Source of the DNA: Clostridiales bacterium 1_7_47FAA
GTDB taxonomy: Bacteria > Bacillota > Clostridia > Lachnospirales > Lachnospiraceae
Length of the DNA: 64,000 nucleotides
NCBI GenBank assembly: GCA_000155435.1
Contig: DS990262.1
Location: 273,071-337,070 of the forward strand
Direction: 5' to 3'
In this document: positions 1 to 10,400 of the stretch, in pieces
How positions within the stretch are numbered: the first letter of the stretch is position 1
How the letters are laid out: every line of letters starts with the position of its first letter
The notes under the pieces: generated by a model
Seen by the model: the letters and a program-made list of their open reading frames with translations, nothing else
Told to the model about the DNA's origin: nothing
Database searches by the model: none
Position numbers and translations under genes: made by a program

Positions 1-2
1 AA

Positions 3-1097
3 GCGGGCATATGTGACGAAGATGCATACAAGATCATACTGCTGCGCATGGATCTGTTCCTGAAGGAACATGTGGAACCTTCAAAACAGGTAGAAATCGT
101 GCAGGAAGGCTGCAGGGGTGCGATTGGGAATCAGCCCTGCCTGGCTGTCTGCGATATATATGAGGATTATATGATTTTAATCCTTTCCTCAAACCATGAT
201 GGGAGGACACCCATATGGAAACAGAAAATCGAAAAGCTGACAGATGTTTTATGTAAAAATACCGGAGGCAGTGTACAGTGCGGCATCAGCCTTCTGCATA
301 GTGGCACCGCACAGATGGGGAATGCGTATGCAGAAGCTTTTTCAGCTTTAAACAACGCGAAGATCCTGAAGGAAAAAACCCTTTCCTACCAGGCGGTAAA
401 GGATAGGAAGAATATATATTATAAAATCCCCAATCAGGAGCTGAAGGACCTTCAGTATCACATAACGAAAAACAATTTTAAGGGCTGTCAGGAAATCATA
501 CGGAGAATCTTTAAGGAAATGACGGACCGCTGTGTGAACTTTGAATGTGTGGTCATGAACGTGAACCGGCTTTTCATGGAGATGGTGGATGCGGGTGTGG
601 TTTCTGAACTGGATATCAGGCGCCTTCTCAATGGACGTCATGGGGCGGAACAGGTGCTTGATAATATGGCGGATATGGAAGAGATGGAGGAATGGTGCGG
701 GAATGTGATTTACACTCTTCTGGAAGGGGAGATAAGGCTTTCCCTGGAAAGCAGGAGCCTGCCGGTTGTGGAGAAAACCTGCGGATATATCAGGGACAAT
801 TACAGGGACCCCGGGATGACCCAGACCCAGATTGCGGAGTCCCTGTGTGTTTCGCCTTCCTACCTGAGCGGAATATTTAAAAAGACCATGGGCGTGACCA
901 TGGTCCAGTATCTTACCATGGTCAGGATGGAGGGCGCCAGGGAACTGCTGCTGGAATCTGAATATGATGTAAAGGATATTGCCGAGATGGTTGGGTATCA
1001 TGACGAATATTATTTCAGCCGGTGCTTTAAACGCCAGTATGGGCTGTCCCCTATGCAGATTAGGAAGTTTTCGGATTCCAGGAGGATACGGACTTAG
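3..1097 (+). CDS. AraC-family response regulator (YesN-like), 5' end missing
   Basis: The frame is open from the first bases of the window, so the ATG at 48 is internal and the true start lies upstream. About 364 residues are visible. The last 100 residues hold two helix-turn-helix motifs of the AraC/XylS type (around QIAESLCVSPSYLSGIFKK and DIAEMVGYHDEYYFSRCFKR), ending in the usual GLSPMQIRK. The middle region, with GISLLHSG and YAEAFSAL, resembles the degenerate GGDEF-like segment found in YesN-type response regulators, so a receiver domain probably sits upstream. Such proteins usually pair with a membrane histidine kinase and switch on a nearby sugar ABC importer; the importer starting at 2432 is the obvious target (inference). 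The stop is only 4 bp from the stop of the convergent gene. Confidence 0.85.
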   Translation, partial: AGICDEDAYKIILLRMDLFLKEHVEPSKQVEIVQEGCRGAIGNQPCLAVCDIYEDYMILILSSNHDGRTPIWKQKIEKLTDVLCKNTGGSVQCGISLLHSGTAQMGNAYAEAFSALNNAKILKEKTLSYQAVKDRKNIYYKIPNQELKDLQYHITKNNFKGCQEIIRRIFKEMTDRCVNFECVVMNVNRLFMEMVDAGVVSELDIRRLLNGRHGAEQVLDNMADMEEMEEWCGNVIYTLLEGEIRLSLESRSLPVVEKTCGYIRDNYRDPGMTQTQIAESLCVSPSYLSGIFKKTMGVTMVQYLTMVRMEGARELLLESEYDVKDIAEMVGYHDEYYFSRCFKRQYGLSPMQIRKFSDSRRIRT

Positions 1098-1101
1098 GGA
1101 A

Positions 1102-2043
1102 TCAACCATTATCCCCCGGATGGGTAAGCTTGTTATATATCTGTTCTGCACTGATTCCAGGATTATGGAGGATCAGATTATATATCCCCTCAATCACGGG
1201 CAGCGGTTCCATAAGGTCCTCTGCGATTTTGACTGCTGCCTGTCCTTTTTCTACTTTCCGCATTACCAGCGTTATCAGCTTTGTATACTCCCCCTTCATG
1301 ACACCTTGGCGCAGCCCGTTCTGGATGCCTTTTTCAATTCCAAGTATTTCCCGTTCCTCCAGTTTATCTGCAAACAATTCCATTAAAGCGTCACACATTT
1401 CCCGCACCTCCTGATATGTCTCCCAATTTGCCCGGATGATTAAATCCATGGCTGTTTCATATAACGGATTACGTTCCATTCCTTTGTATTCACTTGCCAG
1501 TATCTCGATATCCTCATGCAGCGAAAGTCCGCTTCTCAGCCGGCTCAGCCACATATTATCTTCCTTTGACAGTTCCCTTATGACCAGGACCTGCACTGGG
1601 AACAAAAGGCCACGGATATAGTAGATACCCGGATACTCCATTTCCATATCCACACCATAGGCATTCCTCAGATACGTTGAAAGCTTTCGGGGAAAATGCT
1701 CACCTGCAAGCGTTACCGTCACGTCTGACGGCAGGATTTCCATAACCCGTTCCGTGTTGGATTGGAAGATACATGCATACCCCATTACTTTGTAGAAGTC
1801 ATTAACATTGACGTAATCCTTCATGGCTTTATATTCAACCACGTTATACCGGCGGAATATACGGCCGATGTTCTTTTGTATTTCCCTGCAGGATTCTTCC
1901 TTAACCACCAGGACATCAATCTGCAGCGGTTTGCGGGTCAGATTATACTCCGCATAGAACCTCAGGTAGTTCCTGTCCTTTCCAAGTTCAATCTGCAGCA
2001 CGGCAAAGAACGCCGGATGCCATTGAAGCTTCCTTTTATCCAT
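1102..2043 (-). CDS. PD-(D/E)XK nuclease-like protein (Rpn/transposase-associated type)
   Basis: A 313-residue protein of unknown role. Near the N-terminus an IDVLVV strand supplies Asp43, followed by VVEYKAMKD with Glu70 and Lys72, the spacing expected for a PD-(D/E)XK nuclease core. The rest is helical and charged, with LEEREILGIEKGIQNGLRQG, a motif common at the C-terminus of Rpn-like or so-called nuclease-family transposase proteins in clostridia. These are abundant as scattered single genes in Lachnospiraceae and their activity is mostly untested. It is alone on the minus strand, with a GGAAGGAG ribosome binding site just upstream of the ATG. Family placement is from motif pattern only; it could be inactive. 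Confidence 0.6.
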   Translation of the reverse strand: MDKRKLQWHPAFFAVLQIELGKDRNYLRFYAEYNLTRKPLQIDVLVVKEESCREIQKNIGRIFRRYNVVEYKAMKDYVNVNDFYKVMGYACIFQSNTERVMEILPSDVTVTLAGEHFPRKLSTYLRNAYGVDMEMEYPGIYYIRGLLFPVQVLVIRELSKEDNMWLSRLRSGLSLHEDIEILASEYKGMERNPLYETAMDLIIRANWETYQEVREMCDALMELFADKLEEREILGIEKGIQNGLRQGVMKGEYTKLITLVMRKVEKGQAAVKIAEDLMEPLPVIEGIYNLILHNPGISAEQIYNKLTHPGDNG

Positions 2044-2431
2044 TCTCTTCTCCTTCCATTATAATAAAAACGCCCCTCATCTTCAATAGGTATTCTGAGG
2101 CATTCCCTGACACGCTGGATTTGTAACACACTGATATTCTGGCCGAAGAGGCCCAAACAGTACCGGATGCGGTACCAAAGACTGTCCTGTTAAAACCTCC
2201 GGGACAGCTGGAAGATTATGAACATCGGCAGAAGCCGTAAAGAATTCATGGATATAGTATAACCAATCAGATAACTGTACGCAAGGGCTGCTATAAAAAA
2301 TTTACCAAAATGTACAAAAATACTCCATGGAAGTTTGATGTATAATTGTATATCATTAATTTATCACAAAAAGCCATGGCGGTTTTAAAAGAGTTAAATA
2401 CAATGTGTACAATGATGAAGGAGAAGGGGAT
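2044..2431. other. Divergent intergenic region upstream of the first ABC importer
   Basis: 388 bp without a convincing gene. It must hold the promoters for the minus-strand nuclease-like gene and the plus-strand importer operon. A TATAAT hexamer at 2341-2346 is a good -10 for the importer, but I see no matching -35, which fits a promoter that needs an activator. An A-rich stretch with TTTACCAAAATGTACAAAAA at 2301-2320 is a candidate site for the AraC-type regulator encoded at 3-1097. A GAGAAGGGGA ribosome binding site at 2421 sets the start of the next gene at 2432. Confidence 0.4.
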
Positions 2432-3814
2432 ATGAAAAGAAAAATTACAGGAATGCTCATTGCATCAGCGCTTGCATGCTCACTTTTAGCAGGATGCCAA
2501 AAGGCGGATCCATCAGGCAATACCGGCACACAGGCGGGCGGGACCACTGCTGCGGGGACAGAGGCCCAGACGTCAGCCACGGATAAGGACGCGGTTAAGG
2601 TAAGGATCCTGACACGGTTCAGCAATCCTGATAGTGTACGTGAAAAATATTTTATGGATATGGTCGCAAAATTCCAGGAAGAGAATCCTGACATTCTTTT
2701 AGAGGATGTTTCCATTTCAGATGAGGAATCCCATGATACATTATTTAAGACATCTGTTGCAGCGGGCGACCCCATCGAGGTATTTAACTTCCTTGGATAC
2801 GCGGCAAACCTGGACTATGTAAAGAACGGGGTGCTGGCGGACCTTTCCGGATTAATGGATGAGGATCCGGCATGGACTGAGGACTATATCGATGCCCTGT
2901 TTGCACCGGTGGACTACAGTGATTATGGTGTGGAAGGTATTTATGGAATCCCCAATGCACCTTATGGGGTCTGCTGTTTCTACAACAAGGCGGTGTTTGA
3001 CAAGCTGAATATGGAGCTCCCGGAAAACTGGGAGGCAATTGAGAAGGCTGCGCCAATCCTGATTGATAATGGGTATATCCCGATGGCGTTTGGCGCAAAG
3101 GATAACTACAGGGCAGGACATTTCCTGACAGCGCTTTCCATGAAGTATTATGGGGACCAGCTGAAGACAGATTTAATCAACGGGGATACGGCATGGAACA
3201 GCCCGGAAACGGTTGTATTAATTGATATGATGAAAAAATGGTACGATGAAGGGATTTTTGGAAGCAACAACCTGGCATATGATGCCAATGGGGAACTGGC
3301 GAAACTGGAGAGCGGGGAGGCTGCCATCATTTTCTCAGGTTCATGGAACATTGCCACTGTAAATGAGTTTGAGAATGCATCTGACATTGTATGCAAAGGA
3401 TTCCCGTACTTTGAGTCCAAGCCGGAATTTAAGGATGAGTGGATGGGCGGACCGGATGATTTCATGTCCATGACAGCCAAACCAGGGGATGACAATTATG
3501 AGGCTTCCGTGAGGGTGCTTAAGTTCTTTACTTCCCAGGAGTACTGGCAGGGACTGTACGAGGTACAGCAGGGCGGCGGAACATTCCCTGTGAAATTTGA
3601 CGAGACAATAGAAGCAGATCCATTGACAACGGAATTTAATGAGTATTATTCCAGGGCGACCAATATGATAGGTGAAATCGAACAGTTTTCGCCCATGACC
3701 TCCCTTTTGGATACGGTCAGGACGGAAGTCACGACCATATTTGCAGGCGATTCCGCAGACGATATTGCGGACCGCATCCAGGCCGAGGTTGAGGCCTACG
3801 ATGCAATGCAGTAG
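2432..3814 (+). CDS. Sugar ABC transporter substrate-binding lipoprotein
   Basis: A 460-residue extracellular family 1 solute-binding protein that would capture a sugar outside the membrane and hand it to the two permeases downstream. The start is placed at 2432 because GAGAAGGGGA precedes it and a clean lipoprotein signal follows: MKRK, a hydrophobic stretch, and a LLAGC lipobox with Cys22 as the lipid-bearing residue. A Thr/Ala/Gly-rich linker follows, then the mature domain. The C-terminal region includes EYWQGLYEVQQGGGTFPV, typical of the family. It is first in an operon with permeases at 3908 and 4813; no ATPase is encoded here, so a shared MsmX-type ATPase is probably used. The ligand is not evident from sequence. 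Confidence 0.9.
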   Translation: MKRKITGMLIASALACSLLAGCQKADPSGNTGTQAGGTTAAGTEAQTSATDKDAVKVRILTRFSNPDSVREKYFMDMVAKFQEENPDILLEDVSISDEESHDTLFKTSVAAGDPIEVFNFLGYAANLDYVKNGVLADLSGLMDEDPAWTEDYIDALFAPVDYSDYGVEGIYGIPNAPYGVCCFYNKAVFDKLNMELPENWEAIEKAAPILIDNGYIPMAFGAKDNYRAGHFLTALSMKYYGDQLKTDLINGDTAWNSPETVVLIDMMKKWYDEGIFGSNNLAYDANGELAKLESGEAAIIFSGSWNIATVNEFENASDIVCKGFPYFESKPEFKDEWMGGPDDFMSMTAKPGDDNYEASVRVLKFFTSQEYWQGLYEVQQGGGTFPVKFDETIEADPLTTEFNEYYSRATNMIGEIEQFSPMTSLLDTVRTEVTTIFAGDSADDIADRIQAEVEAYDAMQ

Positions 3815-3858
3815 CCGGAGTCCTAAAATCTGCGCAAAGCTATATCAGGCATACAGTA

Positions 3859-3882
3859 TGACGGGAGGTTTTCCTCCCGTCA
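3859..3882 (+). terminator. Hairpin between binding-protein and permease genes
   Basis: A perfect 10-bp stem, TGACGGGAGG and CCTCCCGTCA, with a TTTT loop, followed by AAAATT rather than a run of T. Position and shape fit a partial terminator or mRNA-stabilising hairpin that keeps the binding protein more abundant than the permeases. Confidence 0.7.
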
Positions 3883-3907
3883 AAATTACAAAAGGGGGTG
3901 TCCGCAT

Positions 3908-4801
3908 TTGAATGGCGTGACAAACAGGCGGCGCAGGATGGAGTGTGTGCTTCTCAGCCTGCCGGCGTTCCTGCTTTATTCTTGTGTATTCATATATCCG
4001 ATGGTTTCCGTGTTCCGCCTGTCGTTTTTTAAATGGAACGGAATACCGAATTCACCGCTTCAGTATATCGGGCTGAGGAATTATACGGCCTTGTTCAAGG
4101 ACCCGAAGTTCTTTACGGCCCTGACCAATGTTGGGATTTTTGTACTGTCCGGTTTTATCCTGATCCTTCCTGTTTCACTGTTCCTGGCATCGGTAATCCA
4201 GTCAGAAGGCAGGGGAAAGCGTTTTTTAAAGACAAGTTATTTCATGCCCCAGGTCATCAGCCGTACAGCCATAGCGCTTATGTGGTATTTCCTGCTGTAT
4301 CCTGAGGGCGGCCCCGTGGCAACCCTTATGGAATCCATTGGATTTCATGATATCAATGTAAACCTGCTGGGCAGTAAGACATACGCCATCTACGCCATTA
4401 CATTTATTAACGCATGGACCTATGCCGGTTTTAATATGCTGATATTTTCGGCGGGCCTGACCGGTATCCCGAAGGATGTTTATGAAGCAGCCGTGGTGGA
4501 CGGGGTTACGCCCTGGCAGAAGTTCCGGTATATAACATTCCCCATGCTGAAGAACAGTTTCCAGATATTTACCTTAAACTGCATCATCGGTTCCATCACC
4601 ACCTTTGAAATGGTCTATGTCACCACGGGAGGCGGCCCCGGAAATGCTTCTGAGGTATTCGGGACCCTGCTGTACAAGAATGCTTTTACATACAATAACT
4701 ACGGTTATTCCAATGCCATGGGTTCATTCCTGATTGTGGCGTCATTCCTTGCCAGCGTGCTGCTGACCGGATTGTTTGCAAAAGCCAATCAGGATGATTA
4801 G
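3908..4801 (+). CDS. Sugar ABC transporter permease (MalF/UgpA type)
   Basis: A 297-residue integral membrane protein with about six hydrophobic helices, one half of the importer pore. The EAA cytoplasmic loop is clear (YEAAVVDGVTPWQKFRYITF), the contact site for the ATPase. The start is a TTG at 3908, chosen because AAAGGGGGTG lies about 8 bp upstream; the first ATG in frame is well inside the sequence. The C-terminal part carries the GGPGNASE segment and paired helices typical of the MalF-like partner. It follows the binding protein after a hairpin and is followed after 11 bp by the second permease, so they form a heterodimer. Confidence 0.9.
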   Translation: MNGVTNRRRRMECVLLSLPAFLLYSCVFIYPMVSVFRLSFFKWNGIPNSPLQYIGLRNYTALFKDPKFFTALTNVGIFVLSGFILILPVSLFLASVIQSEGRGKRFLKTSYFMPQVISRTAIALMWYFLLYPEGGPVATLMESIGFHDINVNLLGSKTYAIYAITFINAWTYAGFNMLIFSAGLTGIPKDVYEAAVVDGVTPWQKFRYITFPMLKNSFQIFTLNCIIGSITTFEMVYVTTGGGPGNASEVFGTLLYKNAFTYNNYGYSNAMGSFLIVASFLASVLLTGLFAKANQDD

Positions 4802-4812
4802 GAGGTAAGGCC

Positions 4813-5640
4813 ATGAAGAAATGTTCCATAGGTAAGGTTATCTACTGGATATTGGCGGTATTGTTCAGCGCTGTTTTTATTTATCCTGTTTATTTTACGG
4901 TGATATCTTCATTTAAGAATAATAATGAGATATGGAACACCATGTTTGCCATGCCGTCCGCCATGGAATGGGGGAACTATATCTCGGCTGTCTTTGATGT
5001 ACAGATCATCAGGGCGGTAGCCAACTCATTTTTGTTTTCCATCGGCGCCTGTGTGGTAGTCATACTGTTGGTGACCATGGCGGCTTATGTGGTGGCAAGG
5101 AAGCTTTTAAAATGTACAGGGTTCCTGCGGCTGTATTATCTGCTGGGCCTGATGATCCCGCCCTATGCCATGCTGATTCCCATTGTGACCATGTTTACCA
5201 CGTTTCACTTAAGGGACAGATACCTGCCCATGATTTTCCTGTATGCGGCAATTAATTTCCCCATGAGCTTTTATCTGATTACTGGTTTTATCACCAGTAT
5301 CAGCAAGGAGCTGGATGAGGCGGCCATCATGGATGGATGCAGCACGTTCGGCATTGTGTTCAGGATCATATTCCCCATAGCCAAGCCGGGTATATTCACA
5401 GGCGCGATCATGGCGTTTCTGGCAGTATACAATGAGCTGGTGTTTGCCAACACGCTGCTGACCAGCAAGGCCATGAAGACAATCTCCGTCCGCCTTCTGG
5501 GCCTTCAGGGGGAGCGCTTTACCAGCTACGGTCCCATGTTCGCAGCTATCGTCATGTCCATCGTGCCCATACTCATCATTTACCTGCTGTTCCAGGAAAA
5601 GATTGAGGGCGGCGCCGTGGCCGGAGCAGTCAAAGGATAA
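4813..5640 (+). CDS. Sugar ABC transporter permease (MalG/UgpE type)
   Basis: A 275-residue second pore subunit. It has an N-terminal helix (ILAVLFSAVFIYPVYFTVISS), about six membrane segments, the EAA loop DEAAIMDGCSTFGIVFRIIF, and the short positively charged end with GGAVAGAVKG that is typical of MalG-like subunits. The GGAGG site overlaps the end of the previous gene, so the two permeases are translated together. Family and role are clear; the transported sugar is not. Confidence 0.9.
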   Translation: MKKCSIGKVIYWILAVLFSAVFIYPVYFTVISSFKNNNEIWNTMFAMPSAMEWGNYISAVFDVQIIRAVANSFLFSIGACVVVILLVTMAAYVVARKLLKCTGFLRLYYLLGLMIPPYAMLIPIVTMFTTFHLRDRYLPMIFLYAAINFPMSFYLITGFITSISKELDEAAIMDGCSTFGIVFRIIFPIAKPGIFTGAIMAFLAVYNELVFANTLLTSKAMKTISVRLLGLQGERFTSYGPMFAAIVMSIVPILIIYLLFQEKIEGGAVAGAVKG

Positions 5641-5663
5641 GAAGGTTAAACAAGGAGGATTTT

Positions 5664-6071
5664 ATGGTTAAGATAAAGGGTTTGCAGCATATAGGAATCC
5701 TGGTGCCGGATGTGGATGCGGCAGCCGGATGGTACACAGGGAAATCCGGTTTCCGTAAAAAGGCTGAGTTCATGGCGTCGGGAAGCCGTGTGATTTTTGT
5801 ATATTCCCCGGAAAGCGGGGTACTCTGTGAACTGATAGAGCGTCCCAAGGGAAGCGGTGAAGCAGAAGAGATAGAAAAAAATGGAGGCAGGATTGACCAC
5901 ATTGCCTATGAGGTGGAGGACCTGGAAACGGAATTTGAAGAGGCAAAGGCATGCGGCATGGAGATTATAGAAGGAATCGAACAGGTGCCGGAATTTTGGG
6001 AAAATGGATTTGCATATTTCCTGGTGTACTCCCCTGGCGGGGAAAAAGTTGAGTATTGCAAGGTTTTATAA
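5664..6071 (+). CDS. VOC-superfamily (glyoxalase/epimerase-like) protein
   Basis: A 135-residue single-domain vicinal-oxygen-chelate protein. The paired babbab modules are recognisable: IKGLQHIGILVPDVD at the start with His9, LCELIERP mid-protein, RIDHIAYEV opening the second half, and KVEYCKV at the end. The His, Glu, His, Glu positions match the metal ligands used by glyoxalase I and methylmalonyl-CoA epimerase. The reaction cannot be told from sequence. It sits directly behind the sugar permeases with an AAGGAGG site and overlaps no gene, so it probably acts on an intermediate of the imported sugar (inference). Confidence 0.8.
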   Translation: MVKIKGLQHIGILVPDVDAAAGWYTGKSGFRKKAEFMASGSRVIFVYSPESGVLCELIERPKGSGEAEEIEKNGGRIDHIAYEVEDLETEFEEAKACGMEIIEGIEQVPEFWENGFAYFLVYSPGGEKVEYCKVL

Positions 6072-6100
6072 GTAATCATCATAACAAGGAGGAAACCGTA

Positions 6101-7441
6101 ATGAGGAAGATGAAGGCGAATATCGTGCCGCTGCGTTTCCGGGATGCGGACGAAAAGGAATTTTACAGGATATTGGATGCTTTAAAGGAAATATATCAGG
6201 AGGAAGTGAGCTTTCTGGAGCCGCGGACGGCTGGCGATGAACTGCCTGAGGATGCGGATGCTGTGCTGTTCCCGGTTATGTGGACCAATGTATATACGGA
6301 AATGGACAAGCTGTTAAGGACCATCCATGTGCCGTCCATCGTGCTTACCACCACGGTGGGGGTATCGCTGATGTTTGACTGGGAAGCAGTGGCGTATATG
6401 AAGCAGAAGGGCCTTCAGGTATTCAACCCCCACAGTGTGGAGCTGGCGAAAACCGTATTTAAGGCCCTGGCCCTTAAGCGTGATATGAAACACCAGAAGT
6501 TCCTGGTATTCCACGATTCAAAGGGAGAGGGACTGATCCCGGAACAGTTTAAGATATTTTATTGGTGGAACGATGAGTGTATCCGCGACATGAAGGAGAA
6601 ATTCGGTATCACCATTGTACATAAATCATATAAGGCCCTTGGGGAAAAGGCCAGGCTTATTCCTGACGATGCGGCCAGGGAGGAGATGGAACGATGGGAT
6701 TTCCAAGAGGAGGTCCCCTATGAGCGCCCGGTCCTGTCCGCAGTCAAGCTGTTCATGGCAATCCGCGACGAAGTGGATGCGGAGGGGGACGTGGTGGGCT
6801 GCGGAGCCAACTGCCTGAATGAGGGATTCTTCAGCGAAACAACGCCCTGCCTTGCCTGGAGCCTCCTGTATCAGGACCGGGGGATTTTCTGGGTATGCGA
6901 AAGCGATACATCCTCCCTTATGACGGAATATCTCATAGGAAGCACCATTGACTGTTCCCTGTTTACCACAAACATCTATCCCTTCCTGTCAGGCATGCCC
7001 GCCCTTTCCCATGAAAAAATCCAGGAGTTCCCTGATGTGGCGGATCCGGATGATCATGCCCTTCTGGTACACTGCGGTTATCTTGGCTGTGTGGCCCAGG
7101 CAATGGCAAAGAAATGGACCCTGCGCCCGCCGGTTTTAGGGTGGCATTCCTGGAACATAGTGGGGGAAAACTCCATTGTGGTTGATGCTGAGGTGGAAAC
7201 AGGGGACATTACCCTTTGCAAACTCCGTTCTGATTTTAACGGCCTGTTTGTGGAAAAAGCAGTGCTGGAGGAGTATGTTCAGTATCCTGGCTCTGATTGC
7301 CGCAACGGCGGCCTGATACGCGTACCGGACGGCTATAAACTGATGGAGGATATCTGTTCCCATCACATGATAGTGACAACAGGCAAGAGAACCTGTCAGA
7401 TGAAGGCGGTTGCTGAAATATTCGGCCTGGAAGTTTTTTGA
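6101..7441 (+). CDS. L-fucose/L-arabinose isomerase-superfamily protein
   Basis: A 446-residue cytoplasmic protein. The start at 6101 follows an AAGGAGG site; an upstream in-frame ATG would overlap the previous gene. The N-terminal part has the alternating strands and helices of the FucI/AraA fold, with LPEDADAVLFPVMWTN and IVLTTTVGVSL. The middle holds VGCGANCLNEGFF and the C-terminal part WHSWNIVGENSIVVDAEVE, the kind of acidic and histidine residues that bind metal in these ketol-isomerases. Similarity is at superfamily level only, so it may be an isomerase of an unusual sugar or a non-catalytic relative. Together with the VOC and DUF5107 neighbours it forms a sugar-conversion cassette. 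Confidence 0.6.
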   Translation: MRKMKANIVPLRFRDADEKEFYRILDALKEIYQEEVSFLEPRTAGDELPEDADAVLFPVMWTNVYTEMDKLLRTIHVPSIVLTTTVGVSLMFDWEAVAYMKQKGLQVFNPHSVELAKTVFKALALKRDMKHQKFLVFHDSKGEGLIPEQFKIFYWWNDECIRDMKEKFGITIVHKSYKALGEKARLIPDDAAREEMERWDFQEEVPYERPVLSAVKLFMAIRDEVDAEGDVVGCGANCLNEGFFSETTPCLAWSLLYQDRGIFWVCESDTSSLMTEYLIGSTIDCSLFTTNIYPFLSGMPALSHEKIQEFPDVADPDDHALLVHCGYLGCVAQAMAKKWTLRPPVLGWHSWNIVGENSIVVDAEVETGDITLCKLRSDFNGLFVEKAVLEEYVQYPGSDCRNGGLIRVPDGYKLMEDICSHHMIVTTGKRTCQMKAVAEIFGLEVF

Positions 7442-7491
7442 TATTTAATGCTTACGGAATAGGATGAATGACCACATGGAGGAGTGTATAC

Positions 7492-10400
7492 ATGATTGGG
7501 AATGGAGAAGTCAAGGTATGGGAGGAATCCGTGGTGATTCCCACTTACAAGGTGGGGAAACCCAATAAGAATCCCATGTTTCTGGAAAAAAGGGTTTACC
7601 AGGGAAGCTGCGGCAAGGTATACCCTTATCCTGTAATAGAAAAAATATATGATGAGAAAGAAGACGTGACATACAGGGCAGTCTATTTGGAAAATAAATA
7701 CCTGAAGGTCATGATACTGCCGGAACTTGGGGGCCGTATCCAGCGGGCCTATGATAAAACCAATGGGTATGATTTTGTTTACTACAATCACGTGATTAAG
7801 CCCGCTTTGGTGGGACTTTTGGGACCGTGGATCAGCGGGGGCATTGAATTCAACTGGCCCCAGCATCACAGGCCCACCACCTTCATGGAGGTGGACCGTA
7901 TGCTTTCAGACAACCCGGACGGTTCCAAATCCGTGCTCTGCAATGACGTGGACCAGATGTATGGGACAAAAGGGATTGTCAGGTTCACCCTGTACCCGGA
8001 TAAGGCGTATATAGAGATAACGGGCCAGTTATACAACCGCACCAATATGCCCCAGACATTTCTCTGGTGGGCCAATCCCGCTGTTCCGGTAAATGACAAC
8101 ACCCAGTCCATCTTTCCGCCGGATGTCCATGCGGTCATGGACCATGGAAAAAGGGATGTGTCCAGGTTCCCCATAGCTACCGGGGTCTATTACAAGCATG
8201 ACTACAGTGAGGGCGTTGACATTTCCAGGTATAAGAACATCCCTGTTCCCACCTCCTATATGGCTGAGAAGTCAGGATTTGACTTTGTGGGAGGGTATGA
8301 CTACGGCGTGGGGGCTGGCGTCCTTCATGTGGCGGACCATCATGTATCGCCGGGGAAGAAGCAGTGGACCTGGGGATGCGGGGATTTCGGAAAGGCATGG
8401 GACCGGAACCTGACAGATGAGGACGGCCCGTACATTGAACTGATGACAGGCGTATTCACGGACAACCAGCCGGATTTCACATGGCTGAAGCCTTTTGAGG
8501 AAAAGGTATTCAGACAGTATTTCATGCCCTATAAGGGAGTCGGGGCGGTTAAGAACGCTACCATACATGGGGCGGTTAATTTTGAGGTTTCGGATGGCCG
8601 GGGCAGGATCACGGTTTATACAACCTCAGAACATCCGGCGGCCGGACTGGAGGTGCTTTTTAAGGGGGAGAGGATATTTAAGGAGACTATTGCGGTCAGC
8701 CCGGAAAAGGCATATACAACCTCAGCAGCCTTAAAGGGCGGGAAGGATACGGATTACACGGTACGGCTGCTGGATGAACAGGGAAACATACTTGTGGCAT
8801 ACACGCCTCTTGAAGAAAAAATACCGGAACTTCCATCTCCCGCAGAAGCAGCCAAGGACCCAGAGGAAATCATGACCAATGAGGAACTCTACCTCACAGG
8901 CCTGCACATTGAACAGTACCGCCATGCCACGTATCTGCCGGATGATTATTATCTGGAAGGGTTAAAACGCGACCCGGGCGACATAAGGATTAACACGGCG
9001 TACGGCAGCCTGCTGTTATCCAGGGGCCTTTTTGCAGAAAGCTGCGGATACTTCAGGAAAGCGGTCAAACGGCTCACATGGAAAAATCCCAATCCTTATG
9101 ACAGTGAAGCATATTATAAGCTGGGGCTGGGACTTTTCTGCCAGAAGCAGTATGACCAGGCATATGATGCCTTTTATAAGGCTGCCTGGTCCAATGAACA
9201 GCAGGAGATGAGCTATTATTATCTTGGGGTTATCGGGTGTATCAGAAAGCAGTATGCGCAGGCGCTGGAGCTGGTTGATAAGGGTCTGGTGAAGAACTGG
9301 CATAATATAAAGGCAAGGGGGCTTAAGGCGGTCATCCTCAGGAAGCTTGGCAGGACCCGGGAGGCAGGGGAGTGGATCAGGGATAACCTGGCCATTGATC
9401 CCTTTGACTATGTCTCATTGTCAGAGATGGTTTACGGTTTGGGGGAAGAGGAACGGGAAGAGGCGGCAGCTGTCCTGAATGGCAGGATGCGCGGATTTCC
9501 CGGCAATTACCTCCAGCTTGCCAGGGATTACGCTGAGGCCGGATTTTATGAGGAAGCAGCCCATGTGCTGAGGACCTGCGATGCCTGCAGGGAGGATGCT
9601 CTGTCCGGCTATTATCTTGCCTGTTATGAGAAAAAGGCCGGCATGCCCATAGAGGAAGTCAGGGCGCTGTATCAAAAGGCGGAAGCGCGCGATTCCTATT
9701 GCTGTTTTCCGAACAAACTGGAGGATATCGAAGTCCTCAGGGATTGTATGGAGGTCCTGCCGGATGCGTCCTATGCCCCATATTATCTGGGAAACCTGTA
9801 TTATGATAAAAGGCAGTATGAGGAAGCAGCAGGATTATGGGAACGGAGTGCAGGGAAGAATCCGGATTTCCCCACGGTCTGGCGGAACCTTTCACTGGCA
9901 TATTATAATCATATGGATGAGCCTGACAAGGCCCTGGCTGCGATTGAGAAAGCATTTGCCCTTGACCCAACAGACAGCCGTGTGTTCCTGGAAATGGACC
10001 AGCTGCATAAAAAGCTTCAATATACACCTGGACAGCGCCTGGAATATTTCGAAAAATATAAGGAAACAGCCCTGGAGCGGGACGATGCATGTATTGAATA
10101 CATAACCCTTAAGAATTTTGTGGGACACCATGAGGAAGCATATAAGATTTTAACGGAGCGGAAGTTCCACCCTTGGGAAGGCGGGGAAGGAAAGGCAGCG
10201 GCACAGTATGTCAGCGCATTGGTGGAAATGGCAAAACGGGAGATTTCCCGGGATAACTATGCCAAAGCCCATGAACTGCTTAAGAAGGCGCTGGTATATC
10301 CGGAAAACCTGGGCGAAGGGAAGCTGGAAGGAAGTAAGGATAATAATATCAATTACTACCTAGGTGTGACGGCAGAGGCCATGGGGGATAAAAAGGCTGC

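Noticed and set aside
348-1151. A 267-codon open frame antisense to the AraC gene
   Set aside because: It mirrors codons of the clear AraC gene, has no ribosome binding site and no recognisable domain.
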